A stretch of 64,000 nt of DNA from Bifidobacterium sp. ESL0690 (GTDB lineage: Bacteria; Actinomycetota; Actinomycetes; Actinomycetales; Bifidobacteriaceae). Shown here piece after piece: positions 44,753 through 53,969 of the stretch. The position numbers and the translations under genes are program-made. Position 1 is the stretch's first letter, and the number at the start of each line of letters is the position of its first letter. The notes under the pieces are model-generated. The model ran no database searches and was not told where the DNA came from. It saw only the letters and a list, made by a program, of their open reading frames with translations. The stretch covers positions 558,001 through 622,000 of the forward strand of contig NZ_CP113939.1 of assembly GCF_029392315.1 (NCBI RefSeq). The letters run 5' to 3'.

Positions 44753-45568
44753 TTAGAATTTGGCGGCCATAATCGGCATGCGCTCCTGCACCGCCATGAT
44801 GCGCGCAGCGTCCTGCGGCGGCATGGCAAATTGCGTGGTGACATTGCCACCATCATCGCGATGTGGATTGCCGGTGACAGTCGCGAGTTTGACCAGCATG
44901 CAGGTCTGTCCATCCGATTGCGTGGGCATCTCCTCGCCTGGTACTTCGGCATTGTCGTCCGTCTCGCCTCCGCTCTCACTGGCCTCACTCTGTCCTTGTG
45001 CCGCTTCCTCTTCTGCACCGCTTTCATCAGAGAGATTTGCTGTAGGGTTGGCTGCAGGCTGTTGTTTTGCAGCGGAGCTTTGAGCTGGTGGATTTGGCAC
45101 GGCGCTGCATCCCGCGCTGCCGACAAGCGCGACCCTGTTACCGGGAATCAAGCCGGTTGACGACCCACTGAGTTTGACGCCGATGGTGGTCAATCCATGC
45201 CCGATTACCGGCGAAGCCCGCGCCATGGGCCGGGCGATCAAGCTGCCGGTTTCAATATTCACCTGCGCAATCAGCCCTTTAGCGTCATCGGTGGTGCTGA
45301 ACGTATTCGCCAAGGCCGGGCTGTCGGCTATTTGTACGGTTTTGAGATCGTCCGCGCGGATAGTCTGCCCGCGTTTGATGGCATGGCTCGCGGTCACTGC
45401 GGTTTTGGTCGCAACGCTGCTGGAGATTGACTGCAACGCAAAGAAAACCGCGAGTCCGGCACATAGAGCGGCCAGCACGGTACGCGTCTGCCGCATGGCG
45501 CGTCGCTGCTTGAGCGTCGGTTTCCTGACGCTTAAGCCTTCTTTGTTTGTATGATGAAAAAGGTCCAT
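44753..45568 (-). CDS. SAF-domain membrane protein (CpaB/RcpC-like)
   Basis: 271 aa from the ATG at 45568; longer in-frame starts exist but lack support. One membrane helix (about residues 28-47) after a basic N-terminus. A SAF domain follows: TASHAIKRGQTIRADDLKTVQI, then GLIAQVNIETGSLIARPMARA. The C-terminal half holds an acidic, Ser/Ala/Glu-rich linker (~150-210). SAF proteins of this kind (CpaB/RcpC) help assemble Flp-type pili, but no pilus genes are nearby. It may serve a distant tad cluster or have another wall role. Confidence 0.75.
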   Translation of the reverse strand: MDLFHHTNKEGLSVRKPTLKQRRAMRQTRTVLAALCAGLAVFFALQSISSSVATKTAVTASHAIKRGQTIRADDLKTVQIADSPALANTFSTTDDAKGLIAQVNIETGSLIARPMARASPVIGHGLTTIGVKLSGSSTGLIPGNRVALVGSAGCSAVPNPPAQSSAAKQQPAANPTANLSDESGAEEEAAQGQSEASESGGETDDNAEVPGEEMPTQSDGQTCMLVKLATVTGNPHRDDGGNVTTQFAMPPQDAARIMAVQERMPIMAAKF

Positions 45569-45750
45569 GACTCTATGATGAACCAAAACGCAAAATTTCC
45601 GAGGCAAAAACGGGTACTGTGGTCGGATGATAGGGCTTATCAACATTTGAGGCGTGTCGCGGTGGAGCAACAAAACCAGTTATCCACATCAAAATAATCA
45701 AGTGGCAGTCTGGATTATTGTTTCTGTGCGGGTCAAGAAGCAAGAAAAGT

Positions 45751-45795
45751 GAAAGCCGGCACCTGCATCAAAAGCAAGTTACCGGCCTTTTTAAA
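45751..45795. terminator. Possibly bidirectional terminator between fmdB and the SAF gene
   Basis: Stem AAAGCCGG / CCGGCCTTT around a long loop, with TTTTTAAAA on the plus side and CTTTC on the minus side. It follows the minus-strand fmdB gene. Confidence 0.55.
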
Positions 45796-45811
45796 ATTCA
45801 ATTATCCGCAA

Positions 45812-46015
45812 TTATTCTTTCGACGAAGACGACGAACCGCCTTTGTCGGTGCGGTAGAAACCGTGCCCCTTGAACTCGATGGGAACTGCGGAATAGACCT
45901 TGCGCACCTGCTCCTTGCCGCATTTCGGGCAGACGGTGATGGGGTCGTCGGAGAATGACTGCTGCTCGGTGAAATCGTATCCACAATTCTTGCAACGGTA
46001 ATGATAAGTAGGCAA
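45812..46015 (-). CDS. FmdB-family zinc ribbon protein
   Basis: 67 aa beginning MPTYHYRCKNCGYDF with a second CPKCG, making a four-Cys zinc ribbon (CxxC-n-CxxC), then a VRKVYSAVPIEFKGHGFYRTD segment and a Ser-rich tail. FmdB-family proteins are small, widespread and described as putative regulatory proteins; molecular role is unknown. It is next to the 5-FTHF cyclo-ligase gene on the same strand, a common arrangement in actinobacteria. Confidence 0.92.
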   Translation of the reverse strand: MPTYHYRCKNCGYDFTEQQSFSDDPITVCPKCGKEQVRKVYSAVPIEFKGHGFYRTDKGGSSSSSKE

Positions 46016-46267
46016 CGGTCCCCTCCAGGAAAATAAACACTCAACAAGTCAACTGTTCATATCCTAGTCCCAGCCCTGACGCCCGTTCGTTTCCGGTGAA
46101 GTTAAGGGAACTTTGAGTCGAAGACAAGAAACGGATTGTGTGTGCAGTAGAAGAATTGTTGGGGAAGCGACTAGCTTCGTGCCGAACATTTGGCGCAGGA
46201 AAATTTTGAGGCGGTTTTATGATTTACAATGCCGGAACATCCTATAAAATGCATCATTATTTAAGCT

Positions 46268-47053
46268 TTACTGCAATATGATGATTCGCTTATTCGTTAT
46301 CACTGTATTGACCGGAATATCATGGACTTCACGAGGCACAGCGCCGTGACGATTGATGAATTCCCAGTCCCAGCAGACCCCGATTTTAATCGCATCGGCG
46401 CGGCAAAGACCAAGAACCTGATCGTACCAACCGCCACCGCGCCCGAGCCGAGTGCCATCAAGGTCGATGGCGAAAGCGGGTATAAAGACGATTTTCGCGT
46501 CGGCGATGGCTTCGGGCTCCAATGTCTTGCCGTCGGGTTCTGCGGGTCTCAGTCCGCCCGTAGCGGTATGCGGCATTTTGTGTAATCCAGACTTTCCGCC
46601 ATATTTGCTCCAACCGATATCGCGCCCGCTGCCGAGTTGCGGCACCAGCACTCGCAACTCACACTCGTCTAGTTCATCGAGCAATCCGAACGTCGACACT
46701 TCCGTCCCCATCGAAACGTACGCCGCGACCATGTCTCCGGGCTTCAGGGCGGTGGTTAGCCAGTTGGTGTTGATGGGAACGGAGAGATTGATACCAATGT
46801 CATTCGAATCATTGGTGTCTATAGTCACGGAATGATCGACATCATTCACTTCGTTGGTAGTAGGACCGATATCCGCGCGGAAATCTTCACCCTCCTGGCC
46901 ATTCAACAGACCATTCAGCAGCTGTGCAGCAAGTTCTCCCAATCGCACGCCCGCCTCTGCCCGCTCGTCTTCACCGACTTCCTTGCGTCTGCCAATGGCC
47001 TCACGCCGCATATTTTGTTTCAACGTATCAATGTTTTCCGTACTGCCGCTCAT
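46268..47053 (-). CDS. 5-formyltetrahydrofolate cyclo-ligase
   Basis: 261 aa from the ATG at 47053; an in-frame TTG at 47092 would add 13 residues. The enzyme converts 5-formyl-THF to 5,10-methenyl-THF using ATP. Visible are the N-terminal KQNMRREAIGRRK, the VAAYVSMGTEVSTFGLLDEL segment and the substrate/ATP motif GTRLGRGGGWYDQ. It has an extra Asn/Asp-rich stretch (~55-90) absent from standard ~190-aa enzymes. Upstream of fmdB on the same strand. Confidence 0.88.
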   Translation of the reverse strand: MSGSTENIDTLKQNMRREAIGRRKEVGEDERAEAGVRLGELAAQLLNGLLNGQEGEDFRADIGPTTNEVNDVDHSVTIDTNDSNDIGINLSVPINTNWLTTALKPGDMVAAYVSMGTEVSTFGLLDELDECELRVLVPQLGSGRDIGWSKYGGKSGLHKMPHTATGGLRPAEPDGKTLEPEAIADAKIVFIPAFAIDLDGTRLGRGGGWYDQVLGLCRADAIKIGVCWDWEFINRHGAVPREVHDIPVNTVITNKRIIILQ

Positions 47054-47203
47054 ATTTTCATCGTATACGATGAAAAATCGTCCGTGGTTCAATAAGCTGA
47101 CGTTTCTTGTTGCAATATACAGTTATTGTTGCAATGTCTAAGCAGTAATGCAAAATTTAACTGTTGTATTTCGGTTTCAAAGATGTGCTGAAAAGAGAAA
47201 ATA

Positions 47204-49207
47204 ATGATAAAGAAGAGACGTGTATTGGCTGCTGTGGTGGCTGCACTAGCAGGTTTTGGGATGGTAGCTCCATCCGTGGCGATGGCAGATCCGCCAAGCT
47301 GTGTGGTAGATACGAGCACAATCGCCCAGTGCTTCCCTGACCATAATCTTGCTCTTGCAGTAGCGAGCGGGTTGTATAGCGGTTACACCGATCCCAATGC
47401 AAATGTCAATGCTACATTCACATCGAATCGTGCGAATGGAACTGTTTTGAATTTGGACAGCCGATATCCGGTGGGCAGCCTTGAAGGTGTCCAATACCTT
47501 ACCAAACTTGAAAACCTTCAAATCCAAGATAGCTCTGTCATTGACCTTGCACCGATTAGAAGCTTAAGTCGCCTCAAGTTCCTTTCACTTCGGAGCATAA
47601 AGCCGAGAACATTGGATATTGCTCCAGTGAGTGGATTATCCAACTTGGAGTCGCTGGATATAAATACTTACACAATAAACAACTTCGATGCCCTTGCCGG
47701 TGTCGGTAAATTCCCAAAGCTGAAAGATTTGAATTTGAGCGCTGACAATTTAACCAATCTTAATGGTCTGAAGGATATGCATAGTCTACGAGCTCTATGG
47801 CTGGATGGCAATCATTTAGACGAAAAGGGGAGTCTGGGCGCACTCGCTGGAGTTGGCAGATTCCCGGATTTGAATACACTGTCGCTGCAGAATACGCCGA
47901 TAAGCGATCCTTCTGCGTTTAAGGATCTTACCAATCTGCAAGATTTGCTTATTACATATCCTTATTCACCTATAACCAATATGGATTGGGCAAAGAATCT
48001 TACTAACCTGAAAAGATTGTGGGTTGTCTCGACCTCTCTTGCCAATATTGATGGTCTTGCTGGAGTTGGTAGGTTCCCGAATCTTGAAGAACTGCGACTG
48101 CATGATGGAACGATGACGAATGTAAACGCTCTTAAGAATCTTACCAGTCTGAAGACATTGGAGGTTTCCAATGCGAAACTCACCGATGTGCAGGGGTTGA
48201 AGAATCTGACTGGTTTGACTTCGTTGGATCTTAACGGTAATCAAATTCTCGATGTGGATGCGCTGAGTGGTTTGCCAGCTGTAACCGAGATGAATCTTAC
48301 TGGCAACGCAATCACGGATGTCAGCAAACTCAGAAGTCCGAAGTGGTCGTCAATAGGATATGGTTCCGCTGGGCAAAAAAACAAGGGGCTGACATATCAG
48401 CAGATTGCTTTGTCTTCGGTAGATGTGAAGTCGAGCGTGCAGGTGCGTACGGCGGTTGACGAGAACGGTAACTATATCCAGCCTTCATACTTGTCGCCTG
48501 CAAACGGCAGCTATGATTCGCAGACCGGTCTGACGACATGGAGTGGTCTTTCCGCCCCTGGCAAGGTGTCTATCGGTTTCGATAAAGACGTCAAGGTCGG
48601 CGATCCGTCTGTCAATAATGGTCTGGTCCAGTTCTCGGGTCAGATTGATCAGCCATATACACTTAATGGAAAGGATAATAGCGAATCTGTTTCTTCTGGG
48701 GCGGGAACCTCTGGCAATGCAACAATCAAGCTTCCGACTCCGGCTTCGGTCGCGCCGAAGTTCACCCAGTTGACCCCTGCCAACAAGGGCTCGCTGTCGG
48801 TGCCTTCAACGGTCAATGCGGGTTCCACGTATCGCTTCTACACGATGAATGTGACTCCGGCTGCCAAGGCGAAGGTGGATGCTGGTCAGCCTTACACGAT
48901 CTACGCGTTCATTTATTCCGATCCGGTGGCGTTGACCTCGGATGGGCATAACACCGCGTTGCAATTGAAGAAGGATGCGCGAGGCTACTATGTCGATGCC
49001 CGTATACCGGACGGCTATTTCGGTCCACACACCATCGCACTGGTTGATCCCGACGGTTCGATTATTGGTTGGTCGAAAGTGACTGTCTCGGCCAAGGGCG
49101 GGGCCACGTTGGCAACTACCGGTTCATCGGTATCAGCCATTGCTGTGGCTGGATTGCTCCTTCTAATGGCAGGCGCAGGTTTCTTGCTTGCTCGGCGAAG
49201 GGTATAA
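47204..49207 (+). CDS. Cell-wall-anchored leucine-rich repeat (internalin-like) protein
   Basis: 667 aa. Signal peptide 1-28 (ending PSVAMA). Internalin-type 21-23-residue LRRs run from ~75 to ~395, with repeated NLTNL-L, FPNLEELRL and LDLNGNQI-DVDALSGL phrases. A beta domain follows (~400-520), then a 100-residue beta module with a low-complexity linker. The C-terminus has LATTG (from 636), a hydrophobic stretch and ARRRV, a sortase-type sorting signal with Ala in place of Pro. The surface LRR fold suggests protein-protein adhesion. The 5' two-thirds is clearly AT-richer than neighbouring genes, suggesting acquisition or fast divergence. Confidence 0.9.
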   Translation: MIKKRRVLAAVVAALAGFGMVAPSVAMADPPSCVVDTSTIAQCFPDHNLALAVASGLYSGYTDPNANVNATFTSNRANGTVLNLDSRYPVGSLEGVQYLTKLENLQIQDSSVIDLAPIRSLSRLKFLSLRSIKPRTLDIAPVSGLSNLESLDINTYTINNFDALAGVGKFPKLKDLNLSADNLTNLNGLKDMHSLRALWLDGNHLDEKGSLGALAGVGRFPDLNTLSLQNTPISDPSAFKDLTNLQDLLITYPYSPITNMDWAKNLTNLKRLWVVSTSLANIDGLAGVGRFPNLEELRLHDGTMTNVNALKNLTSLKTLEVSNAKLTDVQGLKNLTGLTSLDLNGNQILDVDALSGLPAVTEMNLTGNAITDVSKLRSPKWSSIGYGSAGQKNKGLTYQQIALSSVDVKSSVQVRTAVDENGNYIQPSYLSPANGSYDSQTGLTTWSGLSAPGKVSIGFDKDVKVGDPSVNNGLVQFSGQIDQPYTLNGKDNSESVSSGAGTSGNATIKLPTPASVAPKFTQLTPANKGSLSVPSTVNAGSTYRFYTMNVTPAAKAKVDAGQPYTIYAFIYSDPVALTSDGHNTALQLKKDARGYYVDARIPDGYFGPHTIALVDPDGSIIGWSKVTVSAKGGATLATTGSSVSAIAVAGLLLLMAGAGFLLARRRV

Positions 49208-49266
49208 GCCAGCCAGTTAAATAATTTTGAATCCGTCTATCGAGTTTGAGCATTGTTGTAATGTTT

Positions 49267-49291
49267 GGAACCGATGGGCGGTTTCTTTTTT
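49267..49291 (+). terminator. Terminator of the LRR gene
   Basis: Stem GGAACCG / CGGTTTC with a five-base loop followed by six T, 60 bases after the stop codon. Confidence 0.85.
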
Positions 49292-49373
49292 GAGTAGGTA
49301 TTGTCAAGCTTTTTAATCCTAAGAAGAGGGGCTGCACCAGCCAGTAGCTCAAGAGCGAGCGTACTATAAAGCT

Positions 49374-50021
49374 GTGTCTGTCTTTCGATCGCTGCGTAAC
49401 GCACTTGCGCCCAACCCCAACGCCATCACCATGCCGAGTGAGCTGTTGCCTCCTGAGGGTGCTATACAGATTCGTCTGCGCCCGATGACGGCTGAGGACG
49501 AAGCGGGATGGAGTGAAACCAGACAACGCAATGCAGCGTGGCTTGCGCCGTGGGATTCCAACGATCCGATGCATGGTCCTGGTCTGACGTTCAACACTTG
49601 GTTGCAGCGGCAGCGAAATGATGAAGCTTCGGGTGCCGGGGCGCTTTTCGTCATCGAATATCAGATGGCGATTATCGGTCAGATTTCCGTAGGTGCGATC
49701 TGCTATGGATCGATGCGAAGCGGCAATATCGGTTACTGGATTGACCAACAGCATGCCGGTCACGGCATCGCTCCGTTGGCTGTAGCGATGCTAGCGGATT
49801 GGGCAATGTTCAGTCCCACTGGCCCTCGGCTGCATCGTCTGGAGATTTCGATGTTGCCGGAAAACCAGCGTTCCCGTAGGGTAGCGGAGAAACTACAGGC
49901 GCATCACGAAGGCGCGCGCCTCAAGAGCATGTACATCCATAACCAGTGGTGTGATCACGATGTGTATAGTTTGCTCGCTGAGGACGCACCGCATGGTTTT
50001 ACGCAGCGTCTGCTCGTATGA
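49374..50021 (+). CDS. GNAT-family N-acetyltransferase (RimJ-like)
   Basis: 215 aa from GTG 49374. The acetyl-CoA-binding region GYWIDQQHAGHGIAPLAVAM (~125-144) and the later LHRLEISMLPENQRSRRVAEKLQAHHEG are typical of RimJ/RimL-type GNATs that acetylate N-terminal residues of proteins. The N-terminal IQIRLRPMTAEDEAGWSETRQRN is also characteristic. The stop overlaps a possible start of the next gene (ATGA at 50018), suggesting coupling. Confidence 0.85.
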   Translation: MSVFRSLRNALAPNPNAITMPSELLPPEGAIQIRLRPMTAEDEAGWSETRQRNAAWLAPWDSNDPMHGPGLTFNTWLQRQRNDEASGAGALFVIEYQMAIIGQISVGAICYGSMRSGNIGYWIDQQHAGHGIAPLAVAMLADWAMFSPTGPRLHRLEISMLPENQRSRRVAEKLQAHHEGARLKSMYIHNQWCDHDVYSLLAEDAPHGFTQRLLV

Positions 50022-50077
50022 CACGCCCCGAATTACATGGGTGTAAAAAGTCACTAACTCTCTCTATTCTTGGGATT

Positions 50078-51667
50078 ATGGATTATGCGTGGGTGAGCGG
50101 TGTTGTTGTACTGGTCATTCTCGTGATTCTGATACTTGGCTGGCTGCCGCGGCGTACTGCGGATAGCATGAAAAGGGTGGTCGAACATCGCGAAGACAAG
50201 TACTCGCCGTCGTTGCATCTGGTCGATGCCGACAGCGGTACCCGTTTCAGCGACGGGCGGCAGCCTTTGTCGAAAGGGATTGTCATGCAATCGGAACGAA
50301 AGAATATTGCCGCGAGTCTATCGAAGGCACCGGTTGCACGACCTACGAAAGCCATGAAAGAACGCGCAAGAGTCGCGCATATTCGTCAGCTTCGTCGTGA
50401 GGCAGCACGTAGGCGTGCCATTATTTCCGCAGCATTGCTGGTTATCACCGTTGTGGTATTTGCGATTTCGTTCCCGTTGAAATTCAGCGCGCTGTTTGCT
50501 TTGATTCCTGCCGCATTGCTCGCCGTTGTCGTCGCGTTGGGCGTGCGTACGGCCAACCATGCCAGGGCGTGGGAGCATAACCTTAAAGTGAAGCGTGCCG
50601 CGAATGCCAAAGCTCATCAAGTTCAGCGTAACGGTTCGGCTGCGTCCAATGCCCAAGTCGCTGCGAAGTATTCCGTAGAGCCAGTTTCCAGCGATGAGCA
50701 GCCTACCGGTCTGATGGCCGAGCGGGAAATCAAGAAGGCCGTGGAGCAGTCTCGGGCCGAAAAAGAACGTATCGAAAGCCGTCGTGCCACCCAGCCACAG
50801 GCCGAATCTGATCAGAAGATTGCTGAGGCCCAGTCCGTCAAGAAGTCTCGGAATACTGTGGCTGCTGGCAAACAAGCTGCTGACGTGACGAAAACTGAGA
50901 CCAAGTCTGGCAACGTCGTTGCAAAGCGCAATGTGGCTCAGAAGCAAGCGTCGTCGGTTTCTGCGCGTCAATCAAATAAAGCCACCGATTCGGCTAAGAA
51001 GAAAGCTGCTAAATCTTCAATTGACCGTCGTAAGAATGCCACCGCTAACGCTTCCAGCAAGACGAATGCAGCCGTGAAGAAGCAGCGGATTGAGCCGAAT
51101 GACGCCACCAACGAGCTGAAGCAGGTTCATCCGGCACAGGCTTTGGACGTGGTCGACTTGGCTCCGAACCAGGATCTCATTTCGTTCTCGCTGGGTGCGC
51201 CGCGCAATGGTGTGGAAGTCAAAAACGAAGAGCCGAAGAGCCTCGAAATCAAGTCTACCCGTCAGGTCGCCAAGGCCAAGGTGCCTGCAAAAGGCGCGGA
51301 AACCACCTCATCGTCGGCATCGAAACATACGAAGAAAACCGCCGACCAATCCGCTGAGAATGGGCACGAGGATTTCAATTCGTTGGTTTTCCATGCCGCT
51401 GAAACGCAGACCGAATCCGATCAGGCGGAAGGTTCCGCAGGCGTCCTGATTTCCAAGAAGAACCGCAAGCGGGCCCGCGCCATGGCCAGACGTGCACGTG
51501 CCGCCGCCCAGCGTAATGGTAAGGCGAAAGGCGAGAAGCCGACCTATACCAGCGACCCCGAGAAATTCCATGCTTCGGAAGTCGCGGCAGATACTGAAGC
51601 TCCGGCAGTGTCGTCGGATTCTCTGGGAACCGGGTTGGAAAAGATTCTGGAACGCAGAAACGTCTGA
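50078..51667 (+). CDS. Basic membrane protein with long low-complexity tail
   Basis: 529 aa from ATG 50078 (MDYAWVSGVVVLVILVILILGW); an in-frame ATG at 50018 overlapping the GNAT stop is a valid alternative. A first membrane helix lies at ~6-24, a basic loop at ~60-115 (SKAPVARPTKAMKERARVAHIRQLRREAARRR) and two further helices at ~118-165. The remaining ~350 residues are Lys/Ala/Ser/Glu-rich and probably disordered. No enzyme motif. In bifidobacteria a comparable protein follows the GNAT gene, but its function is unknown to me. Confidence 0.75.
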   Translation: MDYAWVSGVVVLVILVILILGWLPRRTADSMKRVVEHREDKYSPSLHLVDADSGTRFSDGRQPLSKGIVMQSERKNIAASLSKAPVARPTKAMKERARVAHIRQLRREAARRRAIISAALLVITVVVFAISFPLKFSALFALIPAALLAVVVALGVRTANHARAWEHNLKVKRAANAKAHQVQRNGSAASNAQVAAKYSVEPVSSDEQPTGLMAEREIKKAVEQSRAEKERIESRRATQPQAESDQKIAEAQSVKKSRNTVAAGKQAADVTKTETKSGNVVAKRNVAQKQASSVSARQSNKATDSAKKKAAKSSIDRRKNATANASSKTNAAVKKQRIEPNDATNELKQVHPAQALDVVDLAPNQDLISFSLGAPRNGVEVKNEEPKSLEIKSTRQVAKAKVPAKGAETTSSSASKHTKKTADQSAENGHEDFNSLVFHAAETQTESDQAEGSAGVLISKKNRKRARAMARRARAAAQRNGKAKGEKPTYTSDPEKFHASEVAADTEAPAVSSDSLGTGLEKILERRNV

Positions 51668-51852
51668 GAACGTATCTGAATCCTACTGGATTTGTTAAGT
51701 TTGTGGTTTGTCAAGACGAGCCATATTTATGTTCGTCAGTTCCTGTAAGTACGCATCTTCCATATTTCATGATCAATAGTGAATTTGTTTTACCGATATT
51801 CGCCTGAATTTCGACATTATTCGCCCCAATTGTGAAGGTTTCACTCAGAGCG

Positions 51853-51879
51853 TTAGCACTCGGGTTGGCAGAGTGCTAA
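51853..51879. promoter_or_regulatory. CIRCE element (HrcA operator) upstream of groES
   Basis: TTAGCACTC - 9 bases - GAGTGCTAA, a perfect match to the HrcA-binding consensus. HrcA represses heat-shock genes until it is titrated by misfolded protein. Confidence 0.97.
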
Positions 51880-51894
51880 TTTTCGCGCTATGAT
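51865..51894 (+). promoter_or_regulatory. groES promoter, overlapped by CIRCE
   Basis: TTGGCA (51865-51870) and TATGAT (51889-51894) with an 18-base spacer. The -35 hexamer lies inside the CIRCE spacer, so HrcA binding would directly occlude RNA polymerase. Confidence 0.85.
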
Positions 51895-52001
51895 AGACAC
51901 GTAAGCGCAAAGGGACGGTGCCGAAAGTGATCGTCAGCCTCTGAAAGCGGTGTCCTCGCGCGAGGAAATGCAACTCTCACTTAAGAAAGAGGAGGTCCAC
52001 A

Positions 52002-52295
52002 GTGTCGATCTCACTTACACCGTTGGAAGACAAGATTATTGTCAAGCAAGCCGAAGCGGAGACCCAGACCGCGTCTGGTCTCTACATTCCGGACAACGCC
52101 AAGGAGAAGCCGCAGCAGGGTGAAGTCCTGGCCGTCGGCCCGGGTCGTCGCGACGACAACGGCAACCGCATCCCGATGGATGTCAAGGTCGGGGACAAGG
52201 TGCTCTATTCCAAGTACGGCGGCACCGAAGTTCACTACAACGGCGAGGACTACCTCATCGTCGGTGCCCGCGACGTGCTCGCGATCATGAACTGA
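52002..52295 (+). CDS. groES: Co-chaperonin GroES
   Basis: 97 aa from GTG 52002 with a strong AGGAGG upstream. Typical GroES sequence: [39 protein letters not shown] with the mobile loop at ~18-34, and the [13 protein letters not shown] end. It caps GroEL. groEL is not in the window, as is usual in actinobacteria. Heat-shock regulation is through the CIRCE element. Confidence 0.98.
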   Translation: MSISLTPLEDKIIVKQAEAETQTASGLYIPDNAKEKPQQGEVLAVGPGRRDDNGNRIPMDVKVGDKVLYSKYGGTEVHYNGEDYLIVGARDVLAIMN

Positions 52296-52323
52296 TTGAC
52301 GTAATCGCCAAGTTTTTTTTAGT

Positions 52324-52362
52324 TGCGTTCCAGCCATCCAAATGGTTGGAACGCATTCTTAT
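52324..52362 (+). terminator. Terminator of groES
   Basis: Fourteen-base stem TGCGTTCCAGCCAT / ATGGTTGGAACGCA with one wobble and a four-base loop, followed by TTCTTATTT; an additional T8 run lies just before the stem. Confidence 0.85.
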
Positions 52363-52517
52363 TTCGTGGCATCTTCCCGTCGTACCGGTCTTAGGCCACA
52401 GGCCCGTTTTGATTCGTATTGATATTGATTGTGCAGGTTCGTTCGCCCGATCCCGTTTCGTCTTAAAAATAGCCCGTAAAATGTGCAATATCTCTCGTTT
52501 CGGCCTACAATGCGATT

Positions 52518-53600
52518 ATGACTTTCAAACATCGTGCCATAGTTGATACCATTCCTGCCTACAAGCAAGGCAAGCCGGCCCCCGCAGTCGCGGGCCAGCG
52601 TTCCTACAAGATCTCCAGCAACGAGAATCCGAACCCGCCGCTGCCCAGTGTGCAGAAGGCCATCGAAGACCACGCGCTCGACCGCATCAACCGTTACCCG
52701 GATATGGGCGGTTGGCAGGTCATCGAACGCCTCGCCAAGGATTACGAAGTCGGCCAGGACGAAATCGTCCTCGGCTGCGGCTCCACCGAGGTCATCACCC
52801 AGCTCACCAACCTGCTCGCAGGCCCCGGCGACGAGGTGATTTACCCGTGGCGCAGCTTCGAAGCCTATCCAATCATCGTCTCCGGCGCGGGTGCCACCAG
52901 CGTCCAGATTCCCAATCGTCCCGACGGCGGCCACGACATCGACGCGATGATCGCCGCGATCAACGACAAGACCCGCATGATCATCGTCAACAACCCGAAC
53001 AACCCGACCTCTTCGTCGGTAAGCGACAAGGATGCCCGGCGCCTGATGGAAGCCGTTCCGAGCGACGTAATCGTGCTCTTCGACGAGGCCTACATCCACT
53101 TCAACACTGCTCCGGACACCAGCGTGGGTATGAAGCTCTACCGCGAATATCCGAACATCGTGGTGGCTCACACCTTCTCCAAGGCTTACGGCCTGGCCGG
53201 TCTGCGCATCGGCTATGGCATCGCTCAGCCTGACGTGATCACTGGCATGCGCAAGATGTCGCTGCCGTTCGGCGTCACCCAATCCGCACAGATTGCCGCC
53301 ATCGCCTCGCTTGATGCCAAGGACGAGCTGATGGAGCGTGTGCAGGGGCTGATCGGCGAACGCGGCCGCGTGGTCAAGGCGCTGCGCGCTCAGGGCTGGG
53401 ATTTCCCGGAGCCGTATGCGAACTTCTTCTGGCTTCCGCTTGGCAGCAAGACCGGCGAGGCCGCTGCGCGCTTCACGGCCGCCGGCCTTTCCACCCGCGT
53501 CTTCGATGGCGAGGGCATCCGTATCTCTATCGGCGAGACCGAAGCCAACGACAAGGTCATCGAAGTCTGCCAAGGCCTGAAGGATGATGGCATCGCCTGA
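52518..53600 (+). CDS. hisC: Histidinol-phosphate (or aromatic) aminotransferase
   Basis: 360 aa, fold type I PLP aminotransferase. PLP Lys lies in AHTFSKAYGLAGLRIGYG (~219), the substrate/PLP Asn in NNPNNPTSSSVS (~163) and Tyr/Asp in LFDEAYIHF (~192). Overall it fits HisC, which makes histidinol phosphate from imidazole acetol phosphate. It lies outside any his operon, so an aromatic aminotransferase (Pat type) is a realistic alternative. Start ATG 52518. Confidence 0.8.
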   Translation: MTFKHRAIVDTIPAYKQGKPAPAVAGQRSYKISSNENPNPPLPSVQKAIEDHALDRINRYPDMGGWQVIERLAKDYEVGQDEIVLGCGSTEVITQLTNLLAGPGDEVIYPWRSFEAYPIIVSGAGATSVQIPNRPDGGHDIDAMIAAINDKTRMIIVNNPNNPTSSSVSDKDARRLMEAVPSDVIVLFDEAYIHFNTAPDTSVGMKLYREYPNIVVAHTFSKAYGLAGLRIGYGIAQPDVITGMRKMSLPFGVTQSAQIAAIASLDAKDELMERVQGLIGERGRVVKALRAQGWDFPEPYANFFWLPLGSKTGEAAARFTAAGLSTRVFDGEGIRISIGETEANDKVIEVCQGLKDDGIA

Positions 53601-53664
53601 TCGCATCGTCTGAAAGTAAAGCGACAGAAGCCTAAAAATCATCCCGATATAAAATTCGTGTCAA

Positions 53665-53708
53665 AATGCCGTCATTCCAACATTTTGTTGGTTTGGCGGC
53701 ATTGTTTT
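53665..53708 (+). terminator. Terminator of hisC
   Basis: Stem AATGCCG...CCAAC / GTTGG...CGGCATT with small internal mismatches, followed by GTTTTCC, 65 bases after hisC. Confidence 0.7.
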
Positions 53709-53810
53709 CCGACACACTTGGCGTGTCGTGGACTTGCATCCGTCTGCGGTCCGTGCCATTATAGTCAAGTTGCCTGCTTCGAGGCTTTCAAAGTCACGAA
53801 GTGAGTAATT

Positions 53811-53892
53811 GGCGGATTTCCCAAGCGGTCAAAGGGAGCTGACTGTAAATCAGCCGCTGATAGCTTCAGTGGTTCGAATCCACTATCCGCCA
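53811..53892 (+). tRNA. tRNA-Tyr (GTA)
   Basis: Full class II cloverleaf: acceptor GGCGGAT/ATCCGCC, anticodon arm GCTGA-CTGTAAA-TCAGC with GTA at 53845, variable arm, T arm GTGGTTCGAATCCAC and discriminator A. First of three tRNA genes, before rpmG. Confidence 0.98.
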
Positions 53893-53893
53893 C

Positions 53894-53965
<72 letters not shown>

Positions 53966-53969
53966 CTCT

